A stretch of 64,000 nucleotides of DNA from Carex sylvatica (Eukaryota > Streptophyta > Magnoliopsida > Poales > Cyperaceae). This document shows positions 51,199 to 62,855 of this stretch, piece after piece. The position numbers and the translations under genes were made by a program. The stretch is taken from the NCBI GenBank assembly GCA_964058845.1, contig CAXKVR010000055.1, positions 1-64,000 on the forward strand, given 5' to 3'. Position 1 is the first letter of the stretch; each line of letters begins with the position of its first letter. The notes under the pieces are model-generated. The model saw only the letters and a program-made list of their open reading frames with translations. It did no database searches and was not told the DNA's origin.

Positions 51199-53685
51199 AT
51201 GGATAACACCTCTCCATCGGATCCGGATTCACACAAAAGGGTAACAGATTCGGGGGATGATCTGGCATGCTGCTTGCATGTCTTGCGAAGAAGCAAAGCT
51301 ATCAGGTGGGGGATCCGTAAGAGGGTGAGTTATTTACCAAAAAAGGTAAAAATGGTGAAATCTAAGATGTGTTTGAGAGGAGAAAGTGAGTCTGAGAGTA
51401 AGGTTGGAGGGAGCTCGAAGCAAGACATGGCAGACAGTGAGGTAGAAGAGATAGTGCCTGAGGTGAAGAAGCTCAGTGGTGGCAAGAGAATGAGGGAAGG
51501 TAGCTCTGGTGTAAATGACAGGAAACTGAGAAAGATCCCCATCCGATGGTCGGCTGAGAGGTGCGAATCTGCGAAGAAGTGGCTTGTAGAAGTGGTGAGA
51601 GAGATGGACGCCACGTGGCAAAAACCTGTGCTGAGGCATGTCCTGAGAGAGAAGGCTAGAAAGCATATAGGCGATACGGGGTTGCTGGACCACCTCCTGA
51701 AACACATGGCGGGTGAGGTTTTTGCAGATGGGAAGGAACGGCTTGTCCGGAGGCACAACACAGAAGGTGCCATTGAATACTGGCTTGAACCGGCTGAGCT
51801 GGCAATGGTTCGTAAGGAGGCCGGGATCACTGACCCATATTGGGTTCCTCCTCCTGGTTGGAAGCCTGGAGATGATATCTCAGGTGGCGCCTGTGATGGC
51901 CCTTGGAAAGAGATAGTTTCTCAATGCAAAGAAGAGATCAATCATCTCAAAAGGTAGCTCATTTTCTATTAGTTTGTCAATTATAAATTGATAAGACCTA
52001 ATTAATCAGACGGAGTACCACACAGAACGTAAGTTGCCAGATTTTAGTGTTATACTAACAGTAGAGTTTATGAATGCAGTGAAATTGCGGAGCTCAAGTC
52101 TATCAAGGAAACTGATGAGAAGGCCCAGCAGGTGATAATGCAACTAGCTATATATCTACAATTTCTTTTCTTTGTAAGAAAATTTAACTACATACAGTTG
52201 ACCAGTCTGCAGCTCTCGGCAGGTTCTTTTTTTTTTTTTTCCCTTTTCTGCACCATCTCTTTATTAGTATATGGATATATTGTATATTTTTTTTTTTGCA
52301 TTACAGTTGGTGGATCTCAGTGTACCCACATGTGGGCTTAATTGCTGAATCATTAATGTTCATTAAGTGAAAGTGCCTCTTTTTCCTTCAATTATAAAAT
52401 ATATCATTGATGATGTCAAATCTCAAATGATTGGTATATTAAAGGATGGAGTATGGAAGTGTCATTGAATTAATTGTTACTCATTAATTTTGTATACTTT
52501 ATCCATTCTTAATTACCTGAAATAATTGGCATTTCTATATATGGATGATGTTTTTTTTTAAGTGCCTTTTAATTAATTGCATGTATTAATTTATATTTCT
52601 GAGTGTTTTTTTTCCCTTAATCTACAGGTGAAATTCCAGGGACTTCTCATGCAACATGAAAAGCTGCAAGAGCAGTTCACTGCAATATCCAATTCTATGG
52701 TGTCAATGAAGGTATAAATGCATTTACATACATGTGTAACTCCCCAAAAACCTATCTATTACTTCCTATGTGAACTTTCCTTATCTACAATTCAGAGCTC
52801 CTGATACAATATTTCTCTTGGTTTGCGTATGTTCCTTGCAACAGGAAGATTTTCTCTTGTTGAAAGAGGAGAATGAAAATAGAAGGAAAGAGGAGCTTAC
52901 CAAGGCGGTTAAAGAGACGAACTTAGCCGGTTGCTCTGGTGAAAAACATTCAGTGCAAGAGATGAAGGGTAAGAAAGTAATGGAAGGTGACAAAGCCGGT
53001 AACAAAGAGAAGACTGCAAGGAAAAGCGGGTCCAGGATATGCCGGCCCAAGGGCACATTTCTTTTGCCAAATATGGCAAGTGCCGGTGGCTACTCTCCCC
53101 ATTCCATGTCACTGCCACCTCAGCTTATACTGCTTCCCAGCCCGACTTCCCCTCTCCCTCCACCGCGCCCTGCCTTCTTTTTCCAACAACAGCCTGACAG
53201 CCAGAGACAGGTTCAGAGCATTTCCCAGACACAATCACAGGCGGCCGTTGGTCAGTCTCCGATTCAGGTCACAGCTCACAGGCCCACTGCCAGATATCCT
53301 TCTCATGTAGGTATCCCTTGATCAGTAACAAACACTTCTCCATTTATATTTAGATAATTATTTATGTTGTCAAGTTTGGCATATATATGTTTCACACTTT
53401 CACTAATTGTAACTACAAGATTTCAGTCTCATTTATTTATTATGTTCTAGGTATATATGCAAATGGTCCACCTTGAAAATTTACACAAATAATATGTATA
53501 AGCCAAAACAACTTGGGAAAATTAATGAATAGAATAGTTATGAAGGATTGTGATTAAGTACTGATGGTATGGTGATGTTAATTAATTAGGACATGATGAT
53601 CTCAGGAGCAAGTAGCCGAGTGGACCGTGAAGAGAAGAGAAATGATGCCTTGACCGACCTGGCTCTTGCATCCTTCAAGTATTAA
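51199..53685 (+). CDS. AMEIOTIC1/DYAD(SWITCH1)-like protein, 5 exons
   Basis: Proposed exons: 51199-51953, 52080-52131, 52628-52711, 52845-53306, 53590-53685, all GT-AG and in phase, giving 482 aa from the ATG at 51199. Residues ~35-47 read AIRWGIRKRVSYL. Residues 116-226 are the conserved family block (RWSAERCESAKKWL, ARKHIGDTGLLDHLLKHM, RRHNTEGAIEYWLEPAEL, DPYWVPPPGWKPGDD). Exons 2-4 encode a coiled coil (AELKSIKETDEKAQQ to LLLKEENENRRKEEL). Then a basic, Pro/Gln-rich tail ends TDLALASFKY. Known family members (Arabidopsis SWI1/DYAD, maize and rice AM1) are nuclear proteins controlling meiotic entry and sister-chromatid cohesion. This protein is shorter than those because its N-terminus lies upstream or is lost. 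An in-frame TGA sits immediately before the chosen ATG. If the last intron is retained, translation ends at 53321 instead. Whether it is the meiotic orthologue or the somatic paralogue is undecided. Confidence 0.82.
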
Positions 53686-53699
53686 ATATCTAATAAAGT

Positions 53700-55373
53700 A
53701 TATCAAGCAAAAAAAAAAATTAATAAGCACTACTTATGATCTCATTATATAGATTTTGTTGTCTACTTGTTATAGTTTTTCCACTGCTGACAAATATTAC
53801 GTAAGTTTTAATTAGCATGCATTAATTAGTACAGTATGGGAACTGTTTTGTGAAATAAGGAACGGATGCATCCAGCTTACTTTATTTAGACTTTAAGCTG
53901 TCAATATCATAGAAGAGGAAGATTTTGTCTACTTTATATATATGTTTTTTGTTGAATTGTTGTCATTTAGTGATTGACCTAATTAATTTCTTTCATCATC
54001 AGATAACATACACACTTTAGCATTGTACCAATCCTTGAAAGAAAATACTCCTGTATGTTTGTGGGACTACTGAAATACATGATTTCCCAAAAAAACTAGT
54101 GTAGTATATATGTCGATTCTCTAGTAATTATGTCTTAGAAAAGTATTCTTAATAGTATATACAGTTCAATAGACTGAACACTTCAATTTGATAAGCCAAC
54201 AAAACCCAATAAAAAAACAAAATTGAATCCTTGTAATATGAGTGTTTTAAGATAAAATTTATAATGCTCATCCAACTAATTTGCTTGACTGGATACGTCC
54301 ATTTTTGCACAAAAAATTATTAAGTTTTATGAGCAGCAGGAAGCTAGTTCTCCCGCATTTTAAACTGAGACAAACCAAACTCAAATATCACTCCTATATG
54401 CTTCTTAATTAATAGCTCAAGCTACTGATAGTGCATGATACTGTCTCGTCTCATTCTTGTAGTGTCAACTCACAAAATTAAAATCAAACAAATTATTACG
54501 TATTCGGTTATTTAAATCCTTCAATCAATTATATGAGCTATTAATTTTTTTATTTTAAAATATATCCATTAAAATCATTTAAATTCAATAATATTATTAG
54601 AAACATCATTTGACCGTACTATAAATGTTTAATGTGATACGTATTTTTCCACCGACCAATCGATATCAATCTGTTAGATACCTAGCTACTATGTGTTCAA
54701 AAGTTAAAAATCGTAAAAAAAAAATGATAAAAACTATGTTTACAAAATATATATTTTTTCTAGTGTGCAGCCAACAATAATTATTTAGAAAGGGGCGTTA
54801 TTTGATTTAGAATAAAAATCAGTAAAACAAAAGGCTTTATATATATTATTTTTGTGGACAATTTAAAGCAGTGCAAAGCAAATAATTTTCGAAATATACT
54901 ATATGAAAATGAAAAAGAAGGCTTGAATAGCCATCTTTTAGATTTGTTAGCAAGTACGAAAGCAATCTCTAGCCTCCTAACGCCAATCAATTTCAGGTTA
55001 CCGTTTGATGTTATTTAGTACAAAAAAGGGCCTTTTCTATAAAAACTAATGCTTCAACAAATGGGCCCTTTCCTAAACAGGCTTATCTAAAGCAGATAAG
55101 GGCCTTTTTGAAATTTATTTTACTTTATAAAAATCATTTATAGAAAGGATTCGCTTTTCCTTTTGAAGGAAAAATAGCTTATACGTAATTATAATTGACC
55201 GTCTGTGTATATTAAAATGGAAATAAAAATAATTGCAAAGAGAAAGCATGGAGGTATATATTTCTAGAACACATATTTGGATTTCTCCTTGAAGACATAC
55301 ATACAAGCAAGTAAAAGGGAAAAGGAAAAAGTAAAAAGCTACATATATATGATGTTAATTTCAATTCAATCCT
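53700..55373. other. Intergenic DNA between DYAD-like and ENOD93 genes
   Basis: AT-rich 3' flank of both convergent genes, with a poly(A) stretch at 53710. No gene recognised. Confidence 0.5.
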
Positions 55374-55968
55374 TCATATTTTAGGAGCACCAAAGGAGTT
55401 CTTTCTTGCAGAAGCCAGCACGGTTTTATCAGCAACAATGAAATACGCCATCCCTGCAGCTGAAACAAATTGTTGATCCAGCAATTACATAAAAAAGAAA
55501 TCTACAAGGAACTAAATTTTAACAAGTGAAGAAGCATTTATATATTATATATGTACCGGTAGAGACGATAAGTGCCTGAGCAGTGGGATTAAGGTTGGTT
55601 CTAGCCCATGGCAGCATTCTGACGCTTGCCAACTATAAATCAAACATGTAACACACATGAATAAAAGATGATATATAGGTTACAATTCATGATAAATTAA
55701 ATTTGAGAAATTAAATTAAGTCTAAAACAGAGTTGCTGACACTCACAGTAGGAATGGCGGTAGCAACTGTAGCAACTACAGCTGCCTTTGCTCCAGCCAT
55801 TACACCTTCTACAACATGCCCAAAAAAAAAGGATAGAAACAATTAATCAGAACTAGTTTAGTTACTATACTAACCATAAATTTAATTTAAGGCCAGATTA
55901 ATACCATGTGAGCAGCGCTTAGCCAAAGCAAGCCTCTGATCCAAAGAAGCACGAGTAACTGAGCCCAT
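55374..55968 (-). CDS. ENOD93: Early nodulin-93 (ENOD93)-like protein, 95 aa, 4 exons
   Basis: Minus-strand exons 55968-55905, 55808-55747, 55632-55557 and 55459-55374 join in phase with GT-AG introns to give 95 residues. Family signatures in order: DQRLALAKRCSHEGVMAGAK, a small hydrophobic stretch (AAVVATVATAIPT), then VRMLPWARTNLNPTAQALIV and FIVADKTVLASARKNS. Two short hydrophobic segments suggest a membrane protein. ENOD93 was first found induced in legume nodules but occurs in all higher plants; rice OsENOD93-1 responds to nitrogen supply. The gene is intact, with no stops or frameshifts. The start is supported by the TATA box ~120 bp upstream and the lack of another ATG in frame. It is convergent with the DYAD-like gene. 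Confidence 0.93.
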
Positions 55969-56028
55969 CCTTGATTAATTTTTCTAGTGATGAAATGATG
56001 AAAAAATAACCTGTAGATGATAGAGATG

Positions 56029-56063
56029 TTATGAGTGAGTGAGTGAGTGAGTGAGTGAGTGAT
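56029..56063. repeat. (GTGA)n microsatellite in the ENOD93 leader
   Basis: About eight tandem GTGA/GAGT units lie between the TATA box and the ATG of the minus-strand ENOD93 gene, so they fall in its 5' UTR. Confidence 0.9.
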
Positions 56064-56085
56064 TTGAGAGGTAAGATGTAGGTAG

Positions 56086-56096
56086 GTTTATATAGG
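56086..56096 (-). promoter_or_regulatory. TATA box of ENOD93
   Basis: CTATATAAACC on the minus strand, about 120 bp upstream of the ATG, with a transcript start expected ~30 bp downstream. Confidence 0.75.
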
Positions 56097-56753
56097 GAAA
56101 ATAGCAGATGGTTTTCAGTTGAAACCTGGGACTGATACTGTGAAATGGGAAATCCATTGTTTTTATTTTATGGTCCTGTCATAGTAAAGTGACACGAATT
56201 TTGAGGTACAGTACTTTTAACCCATGGTTTGTTGGGAACTTGGGATGGCTTTCCAAAACCACTCTGCATTTGAGAGTCCTTTTTTGGAGAGAAATTTGTT
56301 TTTCAAGGATTTCTATTTAATTTGTAATAGAAAGTTCAAGTAAACAAAATCAAACTAATTTGTGGACTTTCATTTAACAAAATTGGTTCTCGAATTTAAA
56401 AAAGAAAAAGAAAAAGGAATTGAGTTAGTCATTGAATTTTATTTTTAATAATCAAGTTAATTATACATTATTTTGTAGGGTTTTAAAAACTTAAAAGAAG
56501 TTCAAAAACTTAATTCTTTCATTTAATTATGAAAATATTTTTTTATGCTCCCTCCGAAATTTGCAAACCTTCCAACCCATCCAGTAAAAATATTTAAAAA
56601 AGAGATCTAACATGCAAATTGTGGGCATTTCAATGGCTCTCACCGAGCAATTGATGTTTGACCGACGCGTGTCATTTTGTATTGCTTCCATGCCGTACTG
56701 AAACCAGACAGTATTAAAGAAAAGATAAGGCCTTATCTGTTGTAAATTTCAGG

Positions 56754-57385
56754 TCCGTTCGGTAAGAGTGGAGTAGAGAAATAGAGTGAAAATATATTTT
56801 ATTTTTATTAAATAGAAGAAGAAGTGAATGGAATTAAAAAATTAGGGTACGTTTGGATGTATTGAGAATAGCGAGAATAGCTAGCTATTCTAAATAGTGC
56901 TGTTCTGATTCATTCAAACATACTCAATTGCTATTTGAAACAGCGAGAATAGCGCTGTTCTTGCTATTCTCATTGTTCCAACAAAAGTAGGAATAGCATT
57001 TGTTGCAAAGAATGCATCCAAAAAATAGCGGCTCTATTCCAAAGAGTACATCCAAACAACATCTTAGCTATTCCGAATAGCTTGAGTTAGCACTATTCTC
57101 TTACCATGATATTCTTATTTGCTATTCTCAACAGTAGCTATTCTCGCTATTCTAGAGTGCATCCAAATGCACCCTTAAAGAATAGTAAAATTGAGTTTGA
57201 ATTTTTACAATTAAATTTCTACTTTTTTACATTTTGATCTCTCTTTAATTTTTTTATGAGTTAATTCCCTGTTCTATGAAAAGAGTGAAATAGAGGAATT
57301 AGCTTGTATAGATTTAGTTTGTTTATCAATGTTTTTTCACTCTTTTACTATTTTACTCTTCTATCATTAAACGAACACGATTGAA
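56754..57385. mobile_element. Possible older MITE carrying a nested Tourist element
   Basis: CCGTTCGGTAAGAGTGGAGT (left) and ACTCTTCTATCATTAAACGAA (right) form an imperfect inverted pair, with GAGTGAAA and TTCACTC also inverted just inside. The Tourist MITE at 56845-57174 sits between them. Confidence 0.45.
56845..57174. mobile_element. Tourist-like MITE (PIF/Harbinger), 330 bp
   Basis: Ends GGGTACGTTTGGATG and inverse CATCCAAATGCACCC, flanked by TTA on both sides (56842-56844 and 57175-57177). The interior is full of AGAATAGC / GCTATTCT motifs in both orientations. Confidence 0.88.
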
Positions 57386-57763
57386 ATAGTGAAGAATTAA
57401 AATTTATTTCAAATTTTATTTTATTTTATTTTACTATTTTTTTATTCTAATGGTTTGTCAAACAGGTTCGAAAATTTTGATAGGTTTAGACCAGATTGAA
57501 TTATAAACCCAGTTAGGCGTTCAGTTGTCAATTTTTTTCTCAAAATATTTCCGTAAGTTGTACAATTTAGTGGTTCATTTCATTTTTAATATAATTTAGT
57601 GGGATTAAAAACCGGAGCTCAGAGCCTCAGACTTCATTTTTTTCCTACCCAATCTTCTCTCTCTTTTTCTTTTTCTGCCTCCACCCCACGTGGCTCTCTT
57701 TCATTTTTTTTTAATTTTCTCTATCACACATGTACTAGGCTAGCCTATGTATATATATAAAGA

Positions 57764-57951
57764 GAAAATAAATCTGCTACGATCTTTGAGATTGTAGGGT
57801 CCTACGATTCTAAATCCAACCTTTTATTTTTTGGGTGGTACAAATCTCCATAGATGTTGCTTCTTATGCACGAATCTCAAAACAAATGAAAGGTTGAATT
57901 TAGAATCGTAGGACCCTACAATCTCCTTAGGATCGTAGCAGATTTATTTTC
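57764..57951. mobile_element. MULE-type MITE, 188 bp, with ~60 bp inverted repeats
   Basis: GAAAATAAATCTGCTACGAT at the left is inverted at the right, and pairing continues through GATTGTAGGGTCCTACGATT. A perfect 9-bp duplication ATATAAAGA lies at 57755-57763 and 57952-57960, as expected for Mutator-like transposition. Non-coding. Confidence 0.9.
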
Positions 57952-57964
57952 ATATAAAGAACCA

Positions 57965-59085
57965 CTCACCCATTTGATTTTGAATTATGGAATTAATTCT
58001 ATTCTGGATCCATTTTTTCTTTTCTTTTGTAATTACATATATTTCAGAGCATAAAAATCATATATTTTAATGTCAACTATTTAATTACCAAGAAGCAAAA
58101 TATATATGCTCCGATGTACAATTTATTATGTCGAAACAATAAGATGCAAGAAATATACATGCGTAATTTTTATTCTTTGGTCTGGTGCTCTAATAATTTT
58201 TATGATAGTAAAGCAAGAAATTGTATGCTATATATTAGATTAAATGTTTGTTTTTTTTTAAATGTTTCTGATATTTTGTTTTGTGCAAATGTTTGTAAAG
58301 TGTTTTTTTTTTTGTAATTAGATATTTTAAATGTTTATTTTTTTAAACGTTTTTAATTGTTTTTTTCTTATTTTGTTATATAATAATTATTCTATTATAA
58401 TTATTTTATTGATATCAACTTTTTTAGAAAGAAAATAGAATTTTTTATAATTAATCACACGGTACAATCGAATACTCATTTATTATATTTTCATACATAA
58501 TTATGAGTATAAATTTTCAAATTCGTCAAATCTCATCTTACATAATTGTATGATAAATGAATAGAGCTTTAAAAGAACCCAGACAGCGTACTATGAAGAA
58601 AGAAAGAAAATAATAATAAGCTGAGGCATTAGACAGACACAGAGCAGATAAAATGCGTGCCCAGCAAATGGTATTCACGTGGCCTATGGATTCCGGATAA
58701 GCTTCAGCTCTCCGAATCTGGAATGCGTATCATCTGCATTAACTATCCACTTAAAACATCTCAACCGTTTAATTTTAAATACAATTAATTCGGCTCTAAT
58801 TTATGACATAGAGATTCCTTCAATATTAATACGAATTTTAAAACAAATTGAATGATTAAGATGTATTAATTCAAAAGATTTCCTTTTGAATTAATGAAGA
58901 GGATATGAATTCCAGAATCTGAACCTAACTCCCCAAATTTAATTAATTAATGCAAAAGCAAAGTTTTAAGATATTTGACAATAAACTTAACTGAATAATG
59001 GCAAATGTTAAAATATATGTAAGAATTACTTTATTTTTTAATTATGAGTATCTATATCAGTGTCAAATTTCATACAAGTTAAAGA
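57965..59085. other. AT-rich intergenic DNA
   Basis: No gene recognised. An imperfect inverted pair at ~58690-58920 (GATTCCGGATAAG...GAATTCCAGAATC, plus TTAAAACATCTCAACCGTTT against its inverse) may be another decayed foldback element. Confidence 0.45.
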
Positions 59086-60275
59086 GTGAGGCTATGATAA
59101 TATGCATATTACGATTGATTGATCCGTGCTATTAATTTATATCTTTATTTTCAAAATTTAAATAGTCGATACAATAAGTTAAACATGATCTTCATAATGA
59201 AATGTAATTGAATACAATGGCGTAGCTAGAATTTTTATAGATAGGCAAAAAAAAAAAAATATTATTTTTATTTAATTTTTTTTTTTTTTAAAAATTAAAA
59301 TTATCTTCTTCTTTTTTAAATCTTGTCAAGCTGACAGTGTTTGCATTAATATAAGGAACATTACACTGTTCACCAACCCTGAGCCCTCCCCAACCCTTGA
59401 GGATTGTTTCATGCTACAGAAAACTTGGCTGAACTAAGTAAAGAAAATTCAAACTCAAAGTTAAAGCTAGTAAAATACACAGAAAAACATAATTACAATT
59501 AGCACCATTTCTCCTACCCTCAACAGAATCTTAAAAAAAAAAAAAAATTCTAAACAGTTTATAAAAAAAATAAGGTTAAAAATTTATTTATTTTTATTAC
59601 AGTTTGTGATTAAGATCATTTTTATGATAGTTTAAAAATAAATGGATTCACTGTATGATAAAATCATCAAATAGCAAGGCACAATGGTCTGAAACTCTGA
59701 AATTAAATGTTAAGGTCCAAATAATTTCTAGATGCTCTTGGTTCTTTGTGAACCAATAGTTATTTCTATTTTTATACATAATTAACCAATACACTAAGTC
59801 TATTTAGAAAGAAGTATTTAATTATCTTTCTTCTCCAAAAAGCCTCCGTTCACTTTCTTTCCAAATCAACAAAACTCAATTTTGTTAAATGCAAAATTGA
59901 CACATACAAAAACCGAATCAAGCCACAACTAAAAGAGAATCACAGCAAGGGTAGGCAATGAACCGAAATAGGGGTAGGAAATCACCTAATTTTATACGAA
60001 TTTATAGGTAATTTTCAAAATCCAGCCATCCAAGGATAGACAGTTGCCTACCCTTGGTTCATGCTAGTTCCGCCACTGCTTGGATGGTCAATATGACCAT
60101 TCACTAGTTTTGAATGGTCCAGAAATTTAAAATCAAGTGTCTATCTATCTAAAAAAAATAGTAAATAGATTCTTGAAAGTAGAAAATTTGATATTTTTTT
60201 ATATGGTAATTATATTGAATAGTTCAGAACATTAATTATTTAGATTTAAAAAAAAAAAATATGAGTCACAGTACG
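59086..60275. mobile_element. Foldback MITE (related to 25411-25784) split by another insert
   Basis: The left arm GTGAGGCTATGATAATATGC and GATCCGTGCTATTAA match the terminus of the 25411-25784 element. The right arm (60085-60275) contains TCTATCTATCTAAAAAAAAT and GAAAATTTGATAT. The halves are separated by the element at 59217-60079. The right terminus is eroded. Confidence 0.65.
59217..60079. mobile_element. Non-autonomous DNA transposon nested in a foldback MITE
   Basis: Left CAATGGCGTAGCTAGAATTT and right, inverted, CAGTGGCGGAACTAGCATG form the ends. Inner GGCAAAA and TTGCCTACCC segments fit the same type. The flanks show only a weak resemblance (ATTGAATA and CTTGGATG), so the superfamily is uncertain. 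Confidence 0.65.
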
Positions 60276-60284
60276 TTTAATTTA

Positions 60285-60400
60285 ACATTTGATTTACTTA
60301 TTGAATTATCTAGGTGGTATCATGCGCATTAGTATACAAATGGTACCACTTGTGACCTAACTGATATGTCTAGAGACTGAGGTAACTTTCTCATCAAATT
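60285..60400 (+). pseudogene. OS9 exon fragment, duplicated in inverted orientation
   Basis: The sequence matches the OS9 exon at 63790-63856 plus ~30 bp of flanking intron on each side, but on the opposite strand. Shared blocks: TTTGATTTACTTATTGAATT, TATACAAATGGTACCA, TGTGACCTAACTGATATG, ACTGAGGTAACTTTCTC. Here a CAG codon is TAG and two bases are lost before GACTGAG, so it cannot encode the domain. Confidence 0.85.
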
Positions 60401-61290
60401 ATAATGAAGCATTTTTAAAGGTCAAAATTTTGTTGCTTTTTATTAGATCGTCAATTAAATTTCTAATATACTAAAATTTAATAGACATCCTATTTAAATG
60501 ATAATGAACCCACTTGTACATTTTAACTTTTCTGAGCTGGTATGATATTTTTGACGGTATCAATTTATGTATCATACCATTACACCGGTCGTTACAAATT
60601 CGAGATTAAGAAATTCATAGATGTATAAGATACTTAATTGTGTTGTCTAGTAATAATACATCTGGTTGGAGAGATAAATTCCTATGAACAACATCAAGAT
60701 AGCTATGTTATTTTCAGAGCACTTTTTTTATTTAAAATATCAATAAGGGCTTTGAACAGTGATGATCAGCACGTCTAAATTCATTGCATTACTGAGGATT
60801 AATATCCAATAAATGTCATCAGAACAGAGTATCTGTTTAGGAATAATTAAAAGAGTAAATATGTTTAACAACAGAGATTAAAATGGTAGCTCACAGTTTA
60901 GCATAAACACCCTTGCTCCAGATACATAGAACTTGGGATTACATGGCCGTAGAAATTTATTAAAATTTTAAAATAGCAGGGGAAGCACCTAATAGCGGTT
61001 TCATTGAAAGAGAAAATTACAATTTTAGAAAACAGAACATGATGGGAAGTTGGGAAGAAGAAATAAAATCAACATTGTACAAAGTCAATTGTTGACATCT
61101 TTTTTAATGAAACAATATTCTCAACTAGAAAAAAAAATGTGTTATGTTAGTTTCAAATGTTTTATGAAAATCTGAAAAGACTACAAACCGTTTATTCTAT
61201 TGTGGCCTTTCCAAGGAAGATAGGTACCTCTGATAGCGTAATCTTACAATACCGGTGCTTATAGTTAGAGTGAGAAAAATGGCATGCTGG
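60401..61290. other. AT-rich intergenic DNA
   Basis: No exon or element recognised. It may contain further unrecognisable remains of the OS9 duplication. Confidence 0.45.
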
Positions 61291-61297
61291 AGCTGGC

Positions 61298-61632
61298 TCT
61301 TTCACGGAACGGCACGGCACGGCACGAGTGTCAGATACGTGCTGTGTCTCGCGTGTTTCGTGCCGTGACCAATTGTTAGCAAAGAAGATACTGCACGACA
61401 TGGCACGAAAATTACCTTCGTCACGGCACAGCATGGAACACGGCACGGCACAACACGAAACACGGCACGGAACGGGAGAAAGTAGGAGACTAGGAGTGCC
61501 GACTTGGTCACGTGACTATTCGCGTGCATTTTGGTGACTATTCGCGTGCCGTGACCACCTCTCATAATTTTGGTCACGGCGCGGCATGTGAAAAAATAAC
61601 TTGATCACAGCACGGCACGGCACGTTTTTTCC
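61298..61632. repeat. CACGGCAC-rich repeat block, likely hAT subterminal DNA
   Basis: More than a dozen CACGGCAC/GTGCCGTG units in both orientations, plus a direct repeat of GGTGACTATTCGCGTGC-type sequence (61508-61550). Dense GC motifs like these occur in hAT ends. No terminal repeat or target duplication is identifiable. Confidence 0.6.
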
Positions 61633-61639
61633 ACACTAC

Positions 61640-62855
61640 TTGTAGTTGGCGTCATGAAGATTATATAATTATTGTCATAGCATTTTGCTATTACAAGTAC
61701 AGGCTCACCAAAAACTTTTGTAATCTAAGAAAATTCAAATTAACTTCAAACAACAAATACAAACTGTAGATCGCAATCTACATGCCGATCCGTGCATTTA
61801 CATTCCAACTTTTCAATTTTGAATATTTTTATATATGAATTATTTTGGTGTCTCCAATTTTCAACAGTTTTCTGCTTCTTGGTCTTAAAGCAAAAGAAAT
61901 TAAATAAATAAATAATTTATATGGAAATGCTCTACTTACAAAGTAAATCAAGATCAAAGTTAAATTTACCTTTTGAAGTTGACCCCACGATTTTTTAAAC
62001 AAAAACTCACAAATCTCTTTGATGAGAATATTTACTATGATTACATATATTATATTCAAAGGTTAACTCACTCTGCCAAGTGTTTACAGTTACTCCATAA
62101 TTATAACAAAGAAAGTTGGAGGACGATATTTTTTCATTTTTGGATGGACCGGTAAGTTAAAATCATATCCAACTCCTTAGGTTATCTCTCATTAAAGGGA
62201 AGGGGAGACGAAGGCTGAAACTGCCCGCCAATGTTACTCGCTTCAAAACTTAAGAAATCAGGGAGGATAGAAAGGAGAAACGCTATTGTTGTAGGATGAC
62301 TCTACGTTCAAAGTTTTTGAAATTCGTACCCCTGATTCAGGATGTAAACGGAGTAACACGAGCGCGTTCTCCTTCATCTCCCGTCTCTGCACGACAACCT
62401 TCTGGAGCATGACCTTAGTATCCCTTATATTCTTCAAAACCATCCCTTACCAATTTTGACTGGATCGGGTCTGAATTGGAACTAAACAATCCAATAAAAC
62501 TACCTCTATTCTGCTGTATTTTTTTTCTGCTGTTACTTAAGTTAAAAGAGACTAAAAGAATGATTCTTTTTTCAATCTGGAAAGGTAAATATGTAGTTTT
62601 TCATGTTATAAGGGTCAAGGGCATAAAATTATGCAAATTAAAAACAAATTGGATGACATCTCTACAACAGTTCGTTCCTATCAAATCATTAAATTGTACA
62701 ACAAACACCAATGCACGGTGCTAATTTTGGTGAAATTAATTAATCAGATATTATAACAAAAAAAATGGGAAAAAAGAATGACTGTTTGTATGTCTTTCAT
62801 TGAGAAATCTATATTCACTACATCTATTAGGAGAGAGAGAGAGAGAGAGAGAAAC
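61640..62855. other. 3' flank of OS9; no gene recognised
   Basis: A 61-codon minus frame at 62258-62443 lacks a known domain. A (GA)n microsatellite lies at 62831-62852, just past the OS9 stop. Confidence 0.45.

Noticed and set aside
51330..51830. Long minus-strand frames across the DYAD-like first exon
   Set aside because: Antisense shadow of the conserved coding block 116-226 on the plus strand.
62258..62443. 61-codon minus frame downstream of OS9
   Set aside because: No similarity recognised and no supporting exon signals.
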